A DNA stretch of 64,000 nt from Aspidapion aeneum (GCA_963576565.1 OY755046.1:59065471-59129470), one strand, 5' to 3'. Shown: positions 19,770 to 33,124, counted from the first letter of the stretch. The notes: generated by a model from the sequence alone, not told the origin. Made by a program: numbers and translations.

Positions 19770-21595
19770 AATAACAGGAAGATGTGGTGGACGGAGAAAA
19801 TACAGGAAATGGTCGAAGAGAAAAAACGCACATACTTGAAATGGTTCAGTACTAAAGAGCAAAGAGACATAGAAATCTACAGGGAAACCAGAAGACAGCT
19901 AAGAAATTTGATACGCACAGAAAAAAATGAAATTTTCGAGCGCAAATGCCACGATATAAGTACACACGAAGGAGGTAGGCAGAGTTCTGAAGTATAGAAA
20001 TTCATTTTTACAGTAAAAAACCCAACAAAAGAGAAAGTAAATATCCAGATCATCAAACAAGAACGATGGACAGAACACTACAAGGGACTGCTGCAGGAGA
20101 CGAGACCCGAATATCTGGCAGCCTCTCCGAGGAGAGACATAGAAGGACATAGAGATGAAGTAATCATCAAAAAAGAAATGATAAAGGATAGCATTAAAAA
20201 ACTTAAATCCGGAAAAACTAGCGGAACTGGAGGAATATATGCTGAAATGCTCAAATTATGGATCAGAGAAACTACTCGAAAATCTCACATATATTATCAA
20301 TCAATGCATAAACGGACATCCAGTACCTGATGATTGGAAAATTGCATTCATATCCTCAATACATAAAAAAGGAAACAAGCTGGGCTGCAACAATTACAGA
20401 GGAATTTCAGTAACCAGTACTTTAAGTGGATTGTACGCTAGGATTCTTAGAGAACTAATACAGAATGATTTTCATGAACAAGAAGAAGAAGAAGAGCAAA
20501 GTGGGTTTCGTGCAAGCAGATCTTGTCGTGATAATGTTTTTTTTTCTTGAACAAGTAATTGAGAAAAGGAGCGCCAGAAATATAGAGACTCATGTTACCT
20601 TTGTGGACCTACAAAAAGCATATGATACCGTTCCAGTAGAAAAATTATGGACAGTGTTGGAGCAGACTAATATCAATCATACATACACAAAAGCGATAAA
20701 AGAACTATATAAAGGGTCAAAATCTAAAATTAAAATTGGAAATCGACTTTCAAAAGAACTCCTGGTAACGAAAGGCTCAAGACAGGGATGTTGTATCTCT
20801 CAAACTCTGTTTAAAATATATATCGCAGTAGCTCTAAAAAACTGGAAACGTAAAGTGCATTTACTATATACACACTACAGTTTGCTGACGACCAAGTAAT
20901 TGTAGCTAATGATAAAGAAGACATGGAGTATATGATGAGAAAGTTAATGGAAGAATACCAAAAGTGGGGATTAAGAGTGAACATGAACAAGACACAGTAC
21001 TTATGTATTGGAAACGATTCCAGTGAGTTAGAACTAGACAATGGACAAGTAATATCTCCATGCAATGAGTATGTATACTTGGGTTTCACATTTGATAAGA
21101 CAGGAACAGAGTGTAAAGAACTGGAAAAAAGAATAGCAAAAGCAAAAAATGTTATTCGATGTCTTAACAGTATTTTATGGAGCAGAGAGATAAAAAAGAA
21201 TGTAAAATTTAACATATATGAAACAATGGTGAAAATCACGCTGTTGTATGGAATAGAGACTTGTCGCGTAACAGAAAAATACAAAACAAAAATGGAAAGT
21301 GTCGAAATGGAAGCAATAAGTAGATTAATGAGAATATCTAGAACAGATCACATAAGAAATGAGATCATAAAAGAAAGAGTGGGAATCGATATGGTGATAT
21401 GGTACGGCCATGTACAACGGATGAACGACGAAAGATTACCAAAGCAGGTCCTAGAATGGCAACCAGTAGGGCGCAGAAAAAGAGGGCATCCGAAACTAGA
21501 ATGGCAACAATCAATCCAAAGATTAATGAGTAAAAAAAAATCTGACAGAAGATGATTGTCAGGATCGAAAGAGGTGAAGAATAGGCTTAGGCTTA
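19770..21595 (+). mobile_element. LINE family A copy 2, decayed
   Basis: Aligns with 44065-45850. Begins at KMWWTEKIQEM; RT blocks follow in shifting frames: SSIHKKG, the NNYRGISVTSTLS block, SGFRASRSC, TFVDLQKAYDTVP (motif A intact), GSRQGCCISQTLF. A deletion just before motif C removes the GMGIQL block and shifts the frame, so FADDQ is split from the preceding ORF (20465-20899) and lies upstream of the next (20923-21555). The C-terminal IWYGHVQRM and GRRKRGHP block is retained. Not functional. Confidence 0.85.
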
Positions 21596-22880
21596 TAATT
21601 TTTGCTAAAAAGTAATTTCACAGAAAAAAATGTTGATACGTTTTTTGTTTGCGATAGAGCACCAAGTAAAATAGTAAAGAAATTAGTTCGATTTCTTGAA
21701 AACTAACAAAGATATATATTTTTTTACAAATACTAAAAAAAATTAATTTTTTACTAAAAAAAATTGAAGAAGGAACTTTTAGATTGGTTTGCAATAGAAC
21801 GCCAATTAAATTAAAAATTAGCTCGATATCCTTAAAATTAACAAAAATATGAATTTTTTAAAAAAATAGTAACTTTTTTTAATAAAAAAAAATTTAAGAA
21901 CAAAGTTTTAGACTACCCAAAATCATGGGCGTAGTCAGGGTCTCGCTCAGGGTGGGGAAAAAAAATGTACAATCAAATATTATTTCCCCTTTAATTCTCG
22001 TATTACAAAATGAGCTAAAGCTAGGATGGGGCAGGTAACAAGCCAGGGTGGGGCAAGTGCCTCACCCTGCCCACGCCCATGCCTCAAATTGATTGGTTAT
22101 GAATCACTTAGTTTTAAGTCGCCAGGTGTTTGCTTCAAACTTGAGAAATAGCGCCTGTGTGGCGTCATAAATCCAAGATTACGATTTTTTCCATATTTTT
22201 TCACAAACTTTTGCATTTAGCTTTTCTCAGATTAACTTTACAGAAAAATTGTATTTAGACGGCTGAGTGCCTGAAGGGGAGAAAACTAGAGACTTCAAAA
22301 AAAGTATCCCAAAGTTAAATTCACCCCGTCTGGGAAAACATTATTAAACTAAAACAAAGGAAAAAAATCGGCAACACGCTAGAAGCTTTCCTTCTTTCAT
22401 TTAACAGCAGTTCCACAGTTTCACTCGGGGTGCCGCGGACTTTCTTGTGGATGGAATTTTGATCTTAATCTTAAAAGCACGTGTGACTTCTTTCAGTGTC
22501 TTTTCGGAAGTGGTTCTTCATTCCCCTGTCAAATACAGGGGGGGGGGCTTCAAAAATCCCAGCGTGTGCAAAGCGCGCATGATTTTTGCCAAAATGATCA
22601 GGTGTTCAAAGAGAAAATAACTTTCAACAAAGAGAAAAATTATCACCCGATCGGAATTTTCCCAAACAAGGAGTTTCTTTTTTTAAAGGTTTGGCTAAAG
22701 AGCCCAAAAATATAAAAAAAAACAAAAAATAACTGGCAGCATTAAACAGTATTGTTTATGATTTTTTTGCAATAGAATGGCAATTTAATTGCGGTTCTAA
22801 ATAGCGTTATATCTCAAGAACTAAAAAATATATTGTTATTTTTTCAAATAGAATTTAAAAAATTATAAAAATTCAATATT
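21596..22880. repeat. Diverged repeat U-like sequence
   Basis: Several degenerate copies of the 'cacagaaaaa...tttttgtttgc...aaattagctcgatatcc...aacaaa' unit (21610, 21790, 22740 and others), interrupted by the MITE at 21924-22081. Otherwise no feature. Confidence 0.5.
21924..22081. mobile_element. hAT-type MITE, 158 bp
   Basis: Ends CATGGGCGTAGTCAGGGT and ACCCTGCCCACGCCCATG are near-perfect inverted copies. The flanks CCCAAAAT (21916-21923) and CCTCAAAT (22082-22089) match at 6 of 8. No ORF. Confidence 0.75.
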
Positions 22881-22989
22881 GAGCAAGAAAGTGGAAGACA
22901 GCCCTCAATCGATTGGTGATGGATCATTTAATGCTAAGTAGTGGGGCGCTTGTCTCAAATTTTAATAGGAGGACCTATATGACGTCATA

Positions 22990-25140
22990 AATCCAAAATG
23001 GCTCACCTTTGGCTTATAACTTTATCTAAAATAATTTTACAGAAAAACTCTGTAACTACGTTTTTGGTTACGAGCATCTCTATTGCCCCACCATATGATT
23101 TATGATATTACATAATAATCTTTGGGGAAAACAAAAATTGGGGAGGATTTAGTATCCACAAATTGGTAGAATGTTTTAGTCATAATCATAATAAACATGC
23201 TTTAAAATAATAGCTGAAATTCCTGCAAAAGTTCAAAGGGTACAAGCGAAATATCGTTAAATTAATTTAATGTTTTTTTTCGGTTAAATTTTGTTAATAA
23301 TTTCGTTACTCTATTTGAGAAAGTTTTATAATACAGAAATCTCATTTTAATGTTCTAAAATCTATTTTTTTATTCTTTGAAATTTGTTTTTTTCAGTTTT
23401 CCTTTTTCTTTCTTCAGTCGCTGGCCGTTTGTCTCAAACTTGAGTAGGAGGACCTATATAACGTCATAAGTCCAAAATGGCGGCATTTTTTATTTTTTTA
23501 CAAACTTTGACTTATTACTTTGGCTAAAATAATTTCACAAAAAAACTGTAACTACGTTTTTTGTTACGAGCATCTCTATGGCCCCATCCTATGCTTTTGT
23601 TCGTAAACTATATAGATTATTGTATAGTAGGTAAGTATTTATGTCTAAACGTCCAGTCAGTAGTACCTAATTACGAAATGACCACACATAAATGGTTAGG
23701 CTGCAGGTCAATAAACCAACCCAGATTATAACAGTAGGAAAAAGAAGAAAACAAAACAAAGAACCGCAAGCTGAAGAAAGGTAAGTATGGTACTTGCTAT
23801 ACAGTTCCTGAAAATACCAGAGACAACACGGAAAACTCCGCAAAATTATTTTTATTAAATGTGTTTTTTGGAACGTTTTTTGAGTACCTACCTATTTATA
23901 AAATTTTTAAATAGTTTAACTTGAAACCTCTTTATTTTGTCAGAAAAAATAGCGAATGTATTTAAACGATTAAAATTAGTATTAAAAAAAGCATTTTTTT
24001 TTGAATATTACATAATAATCTTTGGGAAAAACAAAATTTGGGGAGGATTTAGTATCTACGAATTGGTAGCATGTTTTAGTCATAATCATAATAAACATGC
24101 TTTAAAATAATGGCTGAAATTCCTGCAAAAGTTCAAAGGGTACAAGCGAAATATCGTTAAATTAATTTAATGTTTTTTTTCGGATAAATTTTGTTAATAA
24201 TTTCGTTACTCTATTTGAGAATGTTTTATAATACAGAAATCTCATTTTATTTTTCTAAAATCTATTTTTTATTCTTTGAAATTTGTTTTTTTCAGTTTTT
24301 CTTTTTCTTTCTTCAGTCGCTGGCCGTTTGTCTCAAACTTGAGTAGGAGGACCTATATAACGTCATAAGTCCAAAATGGCGACATTTTCTATTTTTTTAC
24401 AAACTTTGGCTAAAATAATTTTACAAAAAAACTGTAACTACGTTTTTTGTTACGAGCATCTCTATGACCCCACCATATGCCTTTGTTCGTAAACTCTATA
24501 GATTATTGTAAAATAGGTAAGTATTTATGTCGAAAGGTCCAGTCAGTAGTACCTAATTACAAAATGACCACACATAAATGGTTAGGCTGTAGGTCAATAA
24601 ATTAATCCAGATTATAACAGTATGAAAAAGAAGAAAATAAAACAAAGAACCGCAAGCTGAAGAAAGTTAAGTATGGTACTTGCTATACAGTTCCTGTAAA
24701 TACCAGAGACAATACGAAAAATTCCGCAAAATTATTTTTATTAAATATGTTTTTTGGAACGTTTTTTTGAGTACCTACCTATTTATAAAATTCTTAAATA
24801 GTTTAACTTGAAACCTCTTTATTCTGTCAGATAAAATAGCGAATGTATTTAAACAATTAAAATTAGTAGAAAAAAAATCATGCTTTTTTCTCGAATATTA
24901 GATAATTTTTGGGAATAACAAAATTTGGGGAGGATTTAGTATCTACGAATTGGTAGCATGTTTTAGTCATAATCATAATAAACATGCTTTAAACTAACAG
25001 CTGAAATTCCTGCAAAAGTTTAAAGGGTACAAGTGAAATATCTTTAAATTTTGGTAATAATTTCGTTACTTTACTTGAGTATATTTTATAATGCAGAAAT
25101 ATTATTTTATTTTTCAAAAAAATCTATTTTTTTATTCTTC
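22990..25140. repeat. Tandem array, about 0.9-kb unit, about 2.3 copies
   Basis: 'cataataatctttggg' begins units at 23111 and 24011; a third, slightly eroded unit is recognisable from about 24897. Each unit carries 'agcatgttttagtcataatc', 'ccaaaatggc' and 'gttacgagcatctctatg'. The units are very similar, so the amplification is fairly recent. No convincing ORF. Confidence 0.85.
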
Positions 25141-25235
25141 GTAATTTGTTGTTTTCAGTTTCCCTTTCAGTTTCTTCATTTATTTTTTCGATTTTCTACT
25201 TATCATTTTTATCTTAATTTTTTTTTTTGTTTTTA

Positions 25236-26336
25236 AAATATGAATTTTTATAGTTTGGCCATTTTGGTCTTATCAGATTCCCTACCCTAAAAAGTCGCTA
25301 AATGACTTTTTTCCGAATTTTAACTCGGGGTGTGGTTTCTTCGCATCTCTATGACCCTATCAGTGGCGTATATAGAAAAAAGTTTCGGGGTGGGCCCGAG
25401 GCAGTTTTGGGGGGGGGGGCCGAGACCCCATGAGGGAGTATTTTATGCTATTTTATGTTTTTATTCATGAAATATGTCCAAAATATCTAAAAAAATTTTA
25501 GCATCGGGGGGGGGCAGGCCCCCCCATATATACGCCAGTGGACCCCACCATACTGTAACTCGTTGCTTTTGTTGATAAACTATATAATTTTTAAAACATG
25601 AATTTCCAAAGTTTGGCCATTTTGGTCTTAAGGGATTCCCTACCCTAAAATTCACTACGTGACGTTTTTCCGAATCTTAACTCGGAATGTGTTTTTTTTG
25701 CTTCTCTATGACCCCACCATACTGCAACTCTTTGCTATTGTTGATGAACTATATAGTTTTTAAAGTATGAATTTTTAAAGTTTGGTCATTTTGGTCTAAA
25801 ATTCGCTAAATGATGTTTTTCCGAATCTTAATTTAGCGTGTTGTTTTCTCGCATCTCTATGACCCCACGATACTGCAATACGGTGTTTTTGTTAATAAAC
25901 TGTACCTACAGTTTATAAAATATGAATTTTCAAAATTTGGCCATTTTAGTCTTATCGGATTCCCTACCATAAAATTCGTTAAATGACGTTTTTTCGAATC
26001 TTAACTTAGGGTGTGGTTTTTTCGCATCTCTATGACCCCACCATACTGCAACTTGGTGCTTTTGTTGATAAACTGTATAGTTTTTCCTAATATAAATTTT
26101 CAAAGTTGGCCCATTTTGGTCTTAAGGGATTCCCTACCTAGAAATTCGCTAAATGACTCGGAATGTGTTTTTGTTTGCTTCTCTATGACCCCACCATACT
26201 GCAACTCGGCGCTTTTGTTGATGAACTATATAGTTTTTAAAATATGAATTTTTAAAATTTGGTCATTTTGGTCTTATGGCATTCTGTACCCTAAAATTTG
26301 CTAAATGATGTTTTTCCGAATCTTAACTAATATTTT
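25236..26336. repeat. Tandem array, about 150-170 bp monomers, six copies
   Basis: 'gtttggccattttggtctta' recurs near 25253, 25611, 25781, 25935, 26104 and 26256, each followed by 'attccctaccctaaaa', 'tttttccgaatctt' and 'catctctatgaccccaccatactgcaact'. The first monomer is split by the MITE at 25361-25540. Satellite-like. Confidence 0.9.
25361..25540. mobile_element. hAT-type MITE, 180 bp, inside a satellite monomer
   Basis: Left end CAGTGGCGTATATA, right end TATATACGCCAGTG (slightly mutated inverse). The flanks GACCCTAT and GACCCCAC are the duplicated monomer sequence. Interior G runs and 'cgagaccccatgagggagta'. A partial relative lies at 36566-36730. Confidence 0.8.
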
Positions 26337-26398
26337 TTGAATTTTTTAAAAACTAAGGCAATTTTCCTACTGTTTTTTCATATATTCTTATATTTTTT

Positions 26399-27800
26399 TA
26401 GCCCGCTTCATTTTTCTTTACACAAAAATTATTCGAAGAAAATAATGTGTTCGTGTCAGCTTCAAAAGTAATCCGCTAACCTACACCTTTGTTTAGTTCC
26501 CAAGTCCTCAGGTTACCTTTGATACTAAACGATCACATTCAGTTTGACTTGTATTTTAAGTTTTGTGTAATAATAAATTGGTAAAAATTTCCATCAGTCG
26601 GCCATCGCTTTTATTATTATGATAATATTAGAATGTTAGAAAATTATTTTTTAATTTTTAGTGCCTTTTATAAAAGCTTGTGACTTAAAAAACTTTTTAA
26701 CCAATTTATTTTCTACTTTTTAGTCTCAGCTATCTACTCTATAATAATGAAAATATTTGTTCAATAACAGAACAGAAGAGTTTATTCTAGATTATAATGA
26801 AATCGCTGATCGTGAGTTGTTTGGAAACTCATTTTTCTATTGGGGGAAAGAGAGGGTGGGGGTGGAGGTAGAAATATATTTTTTGTTTGGGCTGTATTGC
26901 CATCGGACCTTTATGCATATACCAAATTTTATAAAAGTGATTTGAAGTAAAGTGTGTCAAAAACGCATTTTTTATGGAAGGGGGTGGGGGGTAGGGTGGG
27001 AGGACAATTTTTCATTACTGTTGTATTGTCATCGGACCACTATATGTATACCAAGTTTCATCCAAATCGGATAATGGGAAGTGTGTCAAAAACGCATTTT
27101 TCTATAGTTGGGGGTAGGAGTGGTAGGATTTTTTTTTCAATGTTGTATTGTCATCGGACCACTATATCTATACCAAATTTCATCCAAATTGGATAATGGG
27201 AAGGGTGTCAAAAACGCATTTTCTATCGATTCTATGGAAGCGGGTGGGAGTAGGGGTGGGAGGATATTTTTTTAAAATGTTGTATTGTCATCGGATCACT
27301 ATATGTATACCAAATTTCATCCAAATTGGATAATGGGAAGTGTGTCAAAAACTCATTTTTCTATAAAAGGGGGTGGGGGTAGGGGTGGGAGGATATTTTT
27401 TTCTTAATATTGTATTGTCATCGGATCACTATAAGTATACAAATTTCATCCAAATCGGATAAAGGGAAGTGTGTCAAAAACAAATTTTTCTATGGAAGGG
27501 GGTGGGGGTAGGGGTGGGAGGATATTTTTTCTTATTATTGTATTATCATCGGACCACTATGTGTATACCAAATTTTATCCAAATCGGATAACGGGAAGTG
27601 TGTCAAAAACACATTTTTCTATAGAAGGGATGGGGGTAGGGGTGAGAGGATATTTTTTTGTTAATGTTGTATTGTCATGGGACCACTATGTGTGTACCAA
27701 ATTTCATCCAAATCGGATAATGGGAAGTGTGTCAAAAACGCTTCACAAGATTTGATGGATAGTTAGTTAGTTAGATAGTTAAAAAATAAAGCGGGCTTAA
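26399..27800. mobile_element. Element with GCCCGCTT ends and an inner G-rich tandem array
   Basis: Starts TAGCCCGCTTCATTTTT and ends AAAAATAAAGCGGGCTTA, imperfect inverted termini. From about 26953 to 27745 it holds seven repeats of about 129 bp: GTGTCAAAAACGC, 'gggggtgggggtagggg' and 'catcggaccactat...accaaatttcatccaaatcgg'. A shortened copy with two units is at 49000-49600. The open frames through the array are an artefact of the repeat. Confidence 0.65.
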
Positions 27801-28873
27801 AAATTATAACGACAATACGTCTAGAGTTGACGATTTTTTAAACTTTTTTGATAATAACTTTTTTAAAAAACGCAGTAAAAATATGAAATTGGGTAAAGTC
27901 GTGTATTAGAACAACAGCAATAAATTTAAATAAAAATAAAAAAAAATTAGTCGGTAAATTTTATTTAGGAAAAACTATTTTTTTGGTATTAAAATATGAA
28001 TGCCATATTAAACGCAATGTTTTTTTTTATATTTTGTATAAAACAGATGTGTGTTGACCCCATGTTATATAAACATTTTTCTCGGAAATAACCTCCTCTG
28101 CGTCCTCACCTGCTGTACTATGGCCCCTAAGTTATGGGACACCCTGTATATATAAGATCCGAAGACCGGTCTATTCTAGGGACCGTGACCCTATACCGGC
28201 TTTCGGTCTATGAGGCCTAAATATGCATATTTGTGAGTTATACCCTTTAACTTTAAAAGTGCTGATTTCGTCTGACGATTCCATGCAGGAATACACTATC
28301 GATTGTCCGATTTTCAGCAATTATCATAGAATGAGATAGATGTACTACACAGTTTAAAAGCACTTACCAAGGCTATAGGTTGTTTCTCTGTCTAAGGTGA
28401 GTTCGAGGAGGCTTGGATGATTTCAGGCCGTTAATCGAACTTGCTTTACAGCAGGAATCGGTCGGTCTTCTCACTGCGAGGCTCAGTATTTAGTAATTCA
28501 GTTGGTCACTCGGTTCCAAGAACGGTACATTTGAGAACAAAATTTTTTGTAAGACCAAATTTTGACAAGTTTTTTACGAAAAATGACTTTCGTAGTGTGT
28601 TAAAGTTCATACTTTAAAAAACTGAAGAAAAAATGTACACGGAACAAAATAATTAAATCAATACTAACCAAATACGTAAAACAAAACAAAGAAACGTAGT
28701 TTAATCTTTTTTAGTTTGCATTCCCAAAAAAGGATTCAAAAATATTATTTTTACAAAAAATATTATAAAGGTAAGTGAAAATTTCTATAATAGTTTCCAA
28801 AAATATATGATACTCTTATAAAAATTTGAACATTTGAGAAAACTTTTTTCAGGAAACACATTTTTACCTTTCT
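27801..28873. other. Gene-free stretch
   Basis: AT-rich sequence with a 'gggacaccctgtata' transposon-end motif near 28136. No gene or RNA recognised. Confidence 0.4.
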
Positions 28874-29362
28874 AGCCCGCGTAGCAATGGCTAGAGAAGG
28901 CATTATTTTGGATTTTTTTTTTGAGGTAACGCCAAAACTGTGTTATTTGGATGTATTTTGACCTATCCTAGCAATAACTTCGTGATGTCTGTTTGTGTGT
29001 GTGTGTGTGTGTGTCTGTGTATTATTTCTGTCCGTAACACGATAGCTCCTAAACCGCGGAACCGATTTTCATAAAATTTTCAGGTAAAATAATGTTCGAC
29101 ACTCTTACGAGCTGATTAGATTTTGGTCAAAATCTATTTGTGCTAATGACAGTTTTTTGACAATTAAAAACTTAAAAAATGCTAACTTTTTAACGGAGCA
29201 TCGTATCAATATATTATTTTCGAAATACCGTTGACTATATTTTGTTCAATAATTCGTGTTATAACCTAAAACTTCGTAACAGCTTTAGTTTCTGAGATAT
29301 TTAAAAAAAACTGTTTTGAAGGTTTATAGATGCTGTAGTTCACTTGGAGTCTGCTAATAGGC
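28874..29362. repeat. Repeat family T, copy 2, with (GT)n
   Basis: Starts TAGCCCGCGTAGCAATGGCTAG, has a GT run at 28993-29020 and ends 'gtctgctaataggctaggaagg'. The same start is found at 63686. The TAGCC/GGCTA ends suggest a small DNA element. Confidence 0.7.
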
Positions 29363-29408
29363 TAGGAAGGTATCAGCTCCATTTACATTTTTCTTTGTCT
29401 TCCTTATT

Positions 29409-29592
29409 CAGGGGCGGTCCTAGACTTTTAAAAAGGGGGAAGGGCAATTTAGATTTTTTAAACATGTATTTAATAATTTTTTTGGCTCCGGTGTGTATTA
29501 CACCAGAATGTGGCTCTTATATTTGGAGTTCTCTGGACAAAAGGGGGGGGGGCAATTGCCCTCTTTGTTGCCCCCCTTGGTACCGCCACTGC
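29409..29592. mobile_element. Probable hAT-type MITE
   Basis: Left end CAGGGGCGGTCCTAG, right end TACCGCCACTG, with internal G-rich and CCCCCC stretches in inverted arrangement. The 8-bp flanks do not match well, so the superfamily call rests on the ends. Confidence 0.55.
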
Positions 29593-29774
29593 ATTATGAC
29601 ATGTTTATGTAGCTGTAACTATTTTAGGATAAATAAGGCTCTGAACAATTTGTTAAATTTAAACTGTTCTTTATATTTTTTGAAATTAATTTTTTTAAAA
29701 ACTTTTTTAAAGGGAAACTGAAGAGTTATAAAGGAATTTTACAAATAAATTATTACTAAACTAGTTTGGATTTT

Positions 29775-32060
29775 AATAAACAATTAAAAACATATATACG
29801 ATTAATTTAATTTTACTAAGTAGTGTCAATTTTTTAATTTAGTAAAAATATGAGGTCAATGCTATTTATTACATTTTTCTTTGTTAAAAATAATTGGATT
29901 GCCGGCGATAAGAACTCGTGTACCCATAATAGCAAAGTGAACTTTTGCACTTTGAAATAGGTGTCTGTAGATTTTAAATCTTTATCTTGTTTTTTTGAAA
30001 ATTTAGCCTACGTTTTTTTCACATTAGACCTTGATTTTAACGTCTTGATCTATTTTCAGTATATAAGCAGAATAAATAACAATAGATATAAAATAACAAC
30101 CAAAAAAAACCACGGATTTTAACAAGCTCCCCAAATTAAACAAATATTTCGTCCAAACCTGGGATTCTCACGAAAAGTATACTTACACTAGTACCGCATT
30201 ACCTCGTTGAATTGCCAGACTGAAAGATCAGAGTGAAAAAATAACAAAAAACTCATTGGATAAGATTTCATTTCCGATGTTTGAAATCAGTTTTTTGGCC
30301 TCATTACTCCAAGGAACTAGAATCTCTATTGCAAATGGAACAAAATAAAATCAGTGCTTTAAATCGTGATATTTTTGTTTCTTTTTTGTTCTGCAAGTGC
30401 CGCACCTGCACCAGTTTATGTTGAAGTTTTTGTTGGATTAGATTTTGCTGTATGTATTTGTGCAAGTTGTATTTCATAACATTTGTTACTTAACGATAGA
30501 TATAAAATAACAACTAAAAAAAAACAGATTTTAACAAGCTCCCCAAATTAAATAAATATTTCATCCAACCCTGGAGTCTTTAGGAAAGGTACACTTACAC
30601 TGACGACGCATGACCTCGTTGAATTGCCAGACTGAAAGATCAGAGTGAAAAAAAAACTGATTGGATAAGATTTCAAATTGCAATCTTTAAAAACAGTTTT
30701 TTGGCCTCATCACTCCAAGGAACTAGAATCTCTATTGCAAATGGAACAAAATAAAATCAGTGCTTTAAATCGTAATATTTTTGTTTCTTTTTTGTTCTGC
30801 AAGTGCCGCACCTGCACCAGTTTATGTTGAAGTTTTTGCTGGATTAGATTTTGCTAATGTATTTGTGCCAGTTGTATTTCATAACATTTGTTACTTAACG
30901 ATAGATATAAAATAACAACTAAAAAGAAAACAGATTTTAACAAGCTCCCCAAATTAAATAAATATGTCATCCAACCCTGGGGTCTTCACGAAAGGTACAC
31001 TTACACTGATGGCTCATTACCTCGTTGAATTGCCAGACTGAAAGATCAGAGTGAAAAAAAAACTGATTGGATAAGATTTCAAATTGCAATCTTTAAAATC
31101 AGTTTTTTTGGCCTCATCACTCCAAGGAACTAGAATCTCTATTGCAAATGGAATAAAATAAAATCGGTGCTTTAAATCGTGATATTTTTGTTTCTTTTTT
31201 GTTCTGAAAGTGCAGCAGCTGCAACAGTTTACATTGAAGTTTTTGTTGAATAAGATTTTGCTAATAAATGTGTGCAAGTTCCATTTCATAACATGTGTTC
31301 CTTAACTTTTCAATCGTCTCTTCTATACGAACCAATATCTTTGTAAATGAACTTTGACCAAAACCTTCTAACTCAAAGATATTTTGAAATCAATTAAAAA
31401 TATAGTATACGATTAATTTATATTTTACTAAATTTTTTAATTTAGTAAAAATATAGGGTCAATGCTATTTATTACATTCTTCTTTGTTAAAAATAATTGA
31501 ATTGCCCGCAATAAGGACTCGTGTACCCATAATAGCGAAATGAACTTTTGCACTTTGAAATAGGTGTCTGTAGATTTGAAATCTTTATCTTGTTTTTTTG
31601 AAAATGTAGCCTACGTTTTTTTTCACATTAGACCTTGATTTTAACGTCTTGATCTATTTTCAGTATATAAGCAGAATAAATAACAATAGATATAAAATAA
31701 CAACTAAAAAAAAAACACAGATTTTAACAAGCTCTCCAAAATAAACAAATATTTCATCCAACCCTGGGGTCTTCAGGAAAGTACAACTTACACTGATTAC
31801 TCGTTGAATTGCCAGACTGAAAGATCAGAGTGAAAAAAAAACTGATTGGATAAGATTTCAAATTGCAATCTTTAAAATCAGTTTTTTTGGCCTCATCACT
31901 CCAAGGAACTAGAATCTCTATTGCAAATGGAATAAAATAAAATCGGTGCTTTAAATCGTGATATTTTTGTTTCTTTTTTGTTCTGAAAGTGTAGCAGCTG
32001 CACCAGTTGAAGTTGAAGTTTTTGTTGAATAAGATTCCATTTCATAACATTTGTTTCAAA
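29775..32060 (-). repeat. Tandem duplication array of an RT-tail-like coding fragment
   Basis: 'aagctccccaaatta' starts units near 30124, 30536, 30942 and 31729 (steps of 412, 405 and about 2 x 394 bp). A leader block is duplicated at 29775-30115 and 31385-31725. On the minus strand each unit keeps a degenerate coding stretch, for example KYHDLKHRFYFIPFAIEI then LVPWSDEAKK and FQSGNSTR, a pattern I recall downstream of RT domains in some retroelements. None is open from end to end. Confidence 0.7.
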
Positions 32061-32670
32061 GTGGCAGGAAACATCAAAATATTTTTTATTAGCGGTTGTT
32101 GATAGATCTGACGTGTAAAATTTAGTATCTAAAGGAGATTTTTGGCACCGCAGGCAAAATTTTTTTAAAAATTAAGTAGAATTTGTGACATCCGCCACTG
32201 AGTGTACTTATTGACTAGGAAGGTATCACATTCATTAGGGATGCATTTATTTTAAATCATTTTGCTTGATTTCTTTTTATCTCCAAAATAACTAAATACA
32301 ACCAACGTTCGTTGCTTGGGTCAACATTTATGTTAGAGTTTACATAAACTATCATTTTATTTCTCGTTTCCGATAGTGTTACGTAAGATGTTACACGGTG
32401 CGTGTGTAATGTCCTGTCTAATTTTCGATAATGCTTTTAGACAAAAGAATGAGTTTCACTTTTTGTAGCCCGATATCACCAGAAAATTGTCATTTATCAA
32501 CATTTGGTTTATTATTAGTAGAAAATTGTATTGAAAAATTAATAGAAAAACTGCAAGTTGGACTCAACCAGGGCGATAATTAGACCAAAAAATAGCAATA
32601 AAATTAAATCAATTAATGTTCATCAATCAATATACACAAATCAATGTTAACAACATTTCCATGTTATATT
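32061..32670. other. Gene-free stretch
   Basis: AT-rich; contains a fragment of the repeat T end ('gactaggaaggtatcac', 32213). Nothing else recognised. Confidence 0.4.
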
Positions 32671-32671
32671 A

Positions 32672-33115
32672 AAATCATAAGAGTAAGATTGGCCTGGGCA
32701 GCATTTGGTAAATTAGGCTACATATTAAGAAATAAAAAATATCCTCAGTACCTCAAAACGAAAGTGTATAACCAATGTATCCTTCCTTTACTTACATATG
32801 GATCCCAGACCTGGACATTTACAAAATCAAATATGGATAAGGTATAAATAAATAAGAAATAAAACAAAAGTAAGGGATGTCAGAGGAGAAGTAGCAAAAT
32901 TAAAATGGAAATTTGCCGGTCATAATATCAGACAGAAAGACGATCGATGGAACAAATGTATTGTAAACTGGAGACCTTGGAAAAATAAAAGAAGTAGGGG
33001 AAGACCCCAAATGAGATGTGCGGACGATTTGAAGAAAGACGCGGGAACTAGATGGATGAACACGGCGACAGACAGAGAAGAGTGGAAGATATTGGAGAAG
33101 GCCTATGTCTATGTT
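32672..33115 (+). mobile_element. LINE family B 3' fragment (plus)
   Basis: Encodes in broken frames RLAWAAFGKLGYILRNK, YNQCILPLLTYGSQTW, then KLKWKFAGHNIRQKDDRW and the final TDREEWKILEKAYV block. These are the C-terminal landmarks of RTE/BovB-type LINEs. A deletion follows 'aatatggataaggta'. Head-to-head partner at 33125. Confidence 0.85.
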
Positions 33116-33124
33116 ATGACCAGC

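Noticed and set aside
26954..27755. A series of similar plus-strand ORFs (SKTHF...HRTTI)
   Set aside because: Produced by the 129-bp tandem repeat; no start context, no conservation beyond the DNA repeat.
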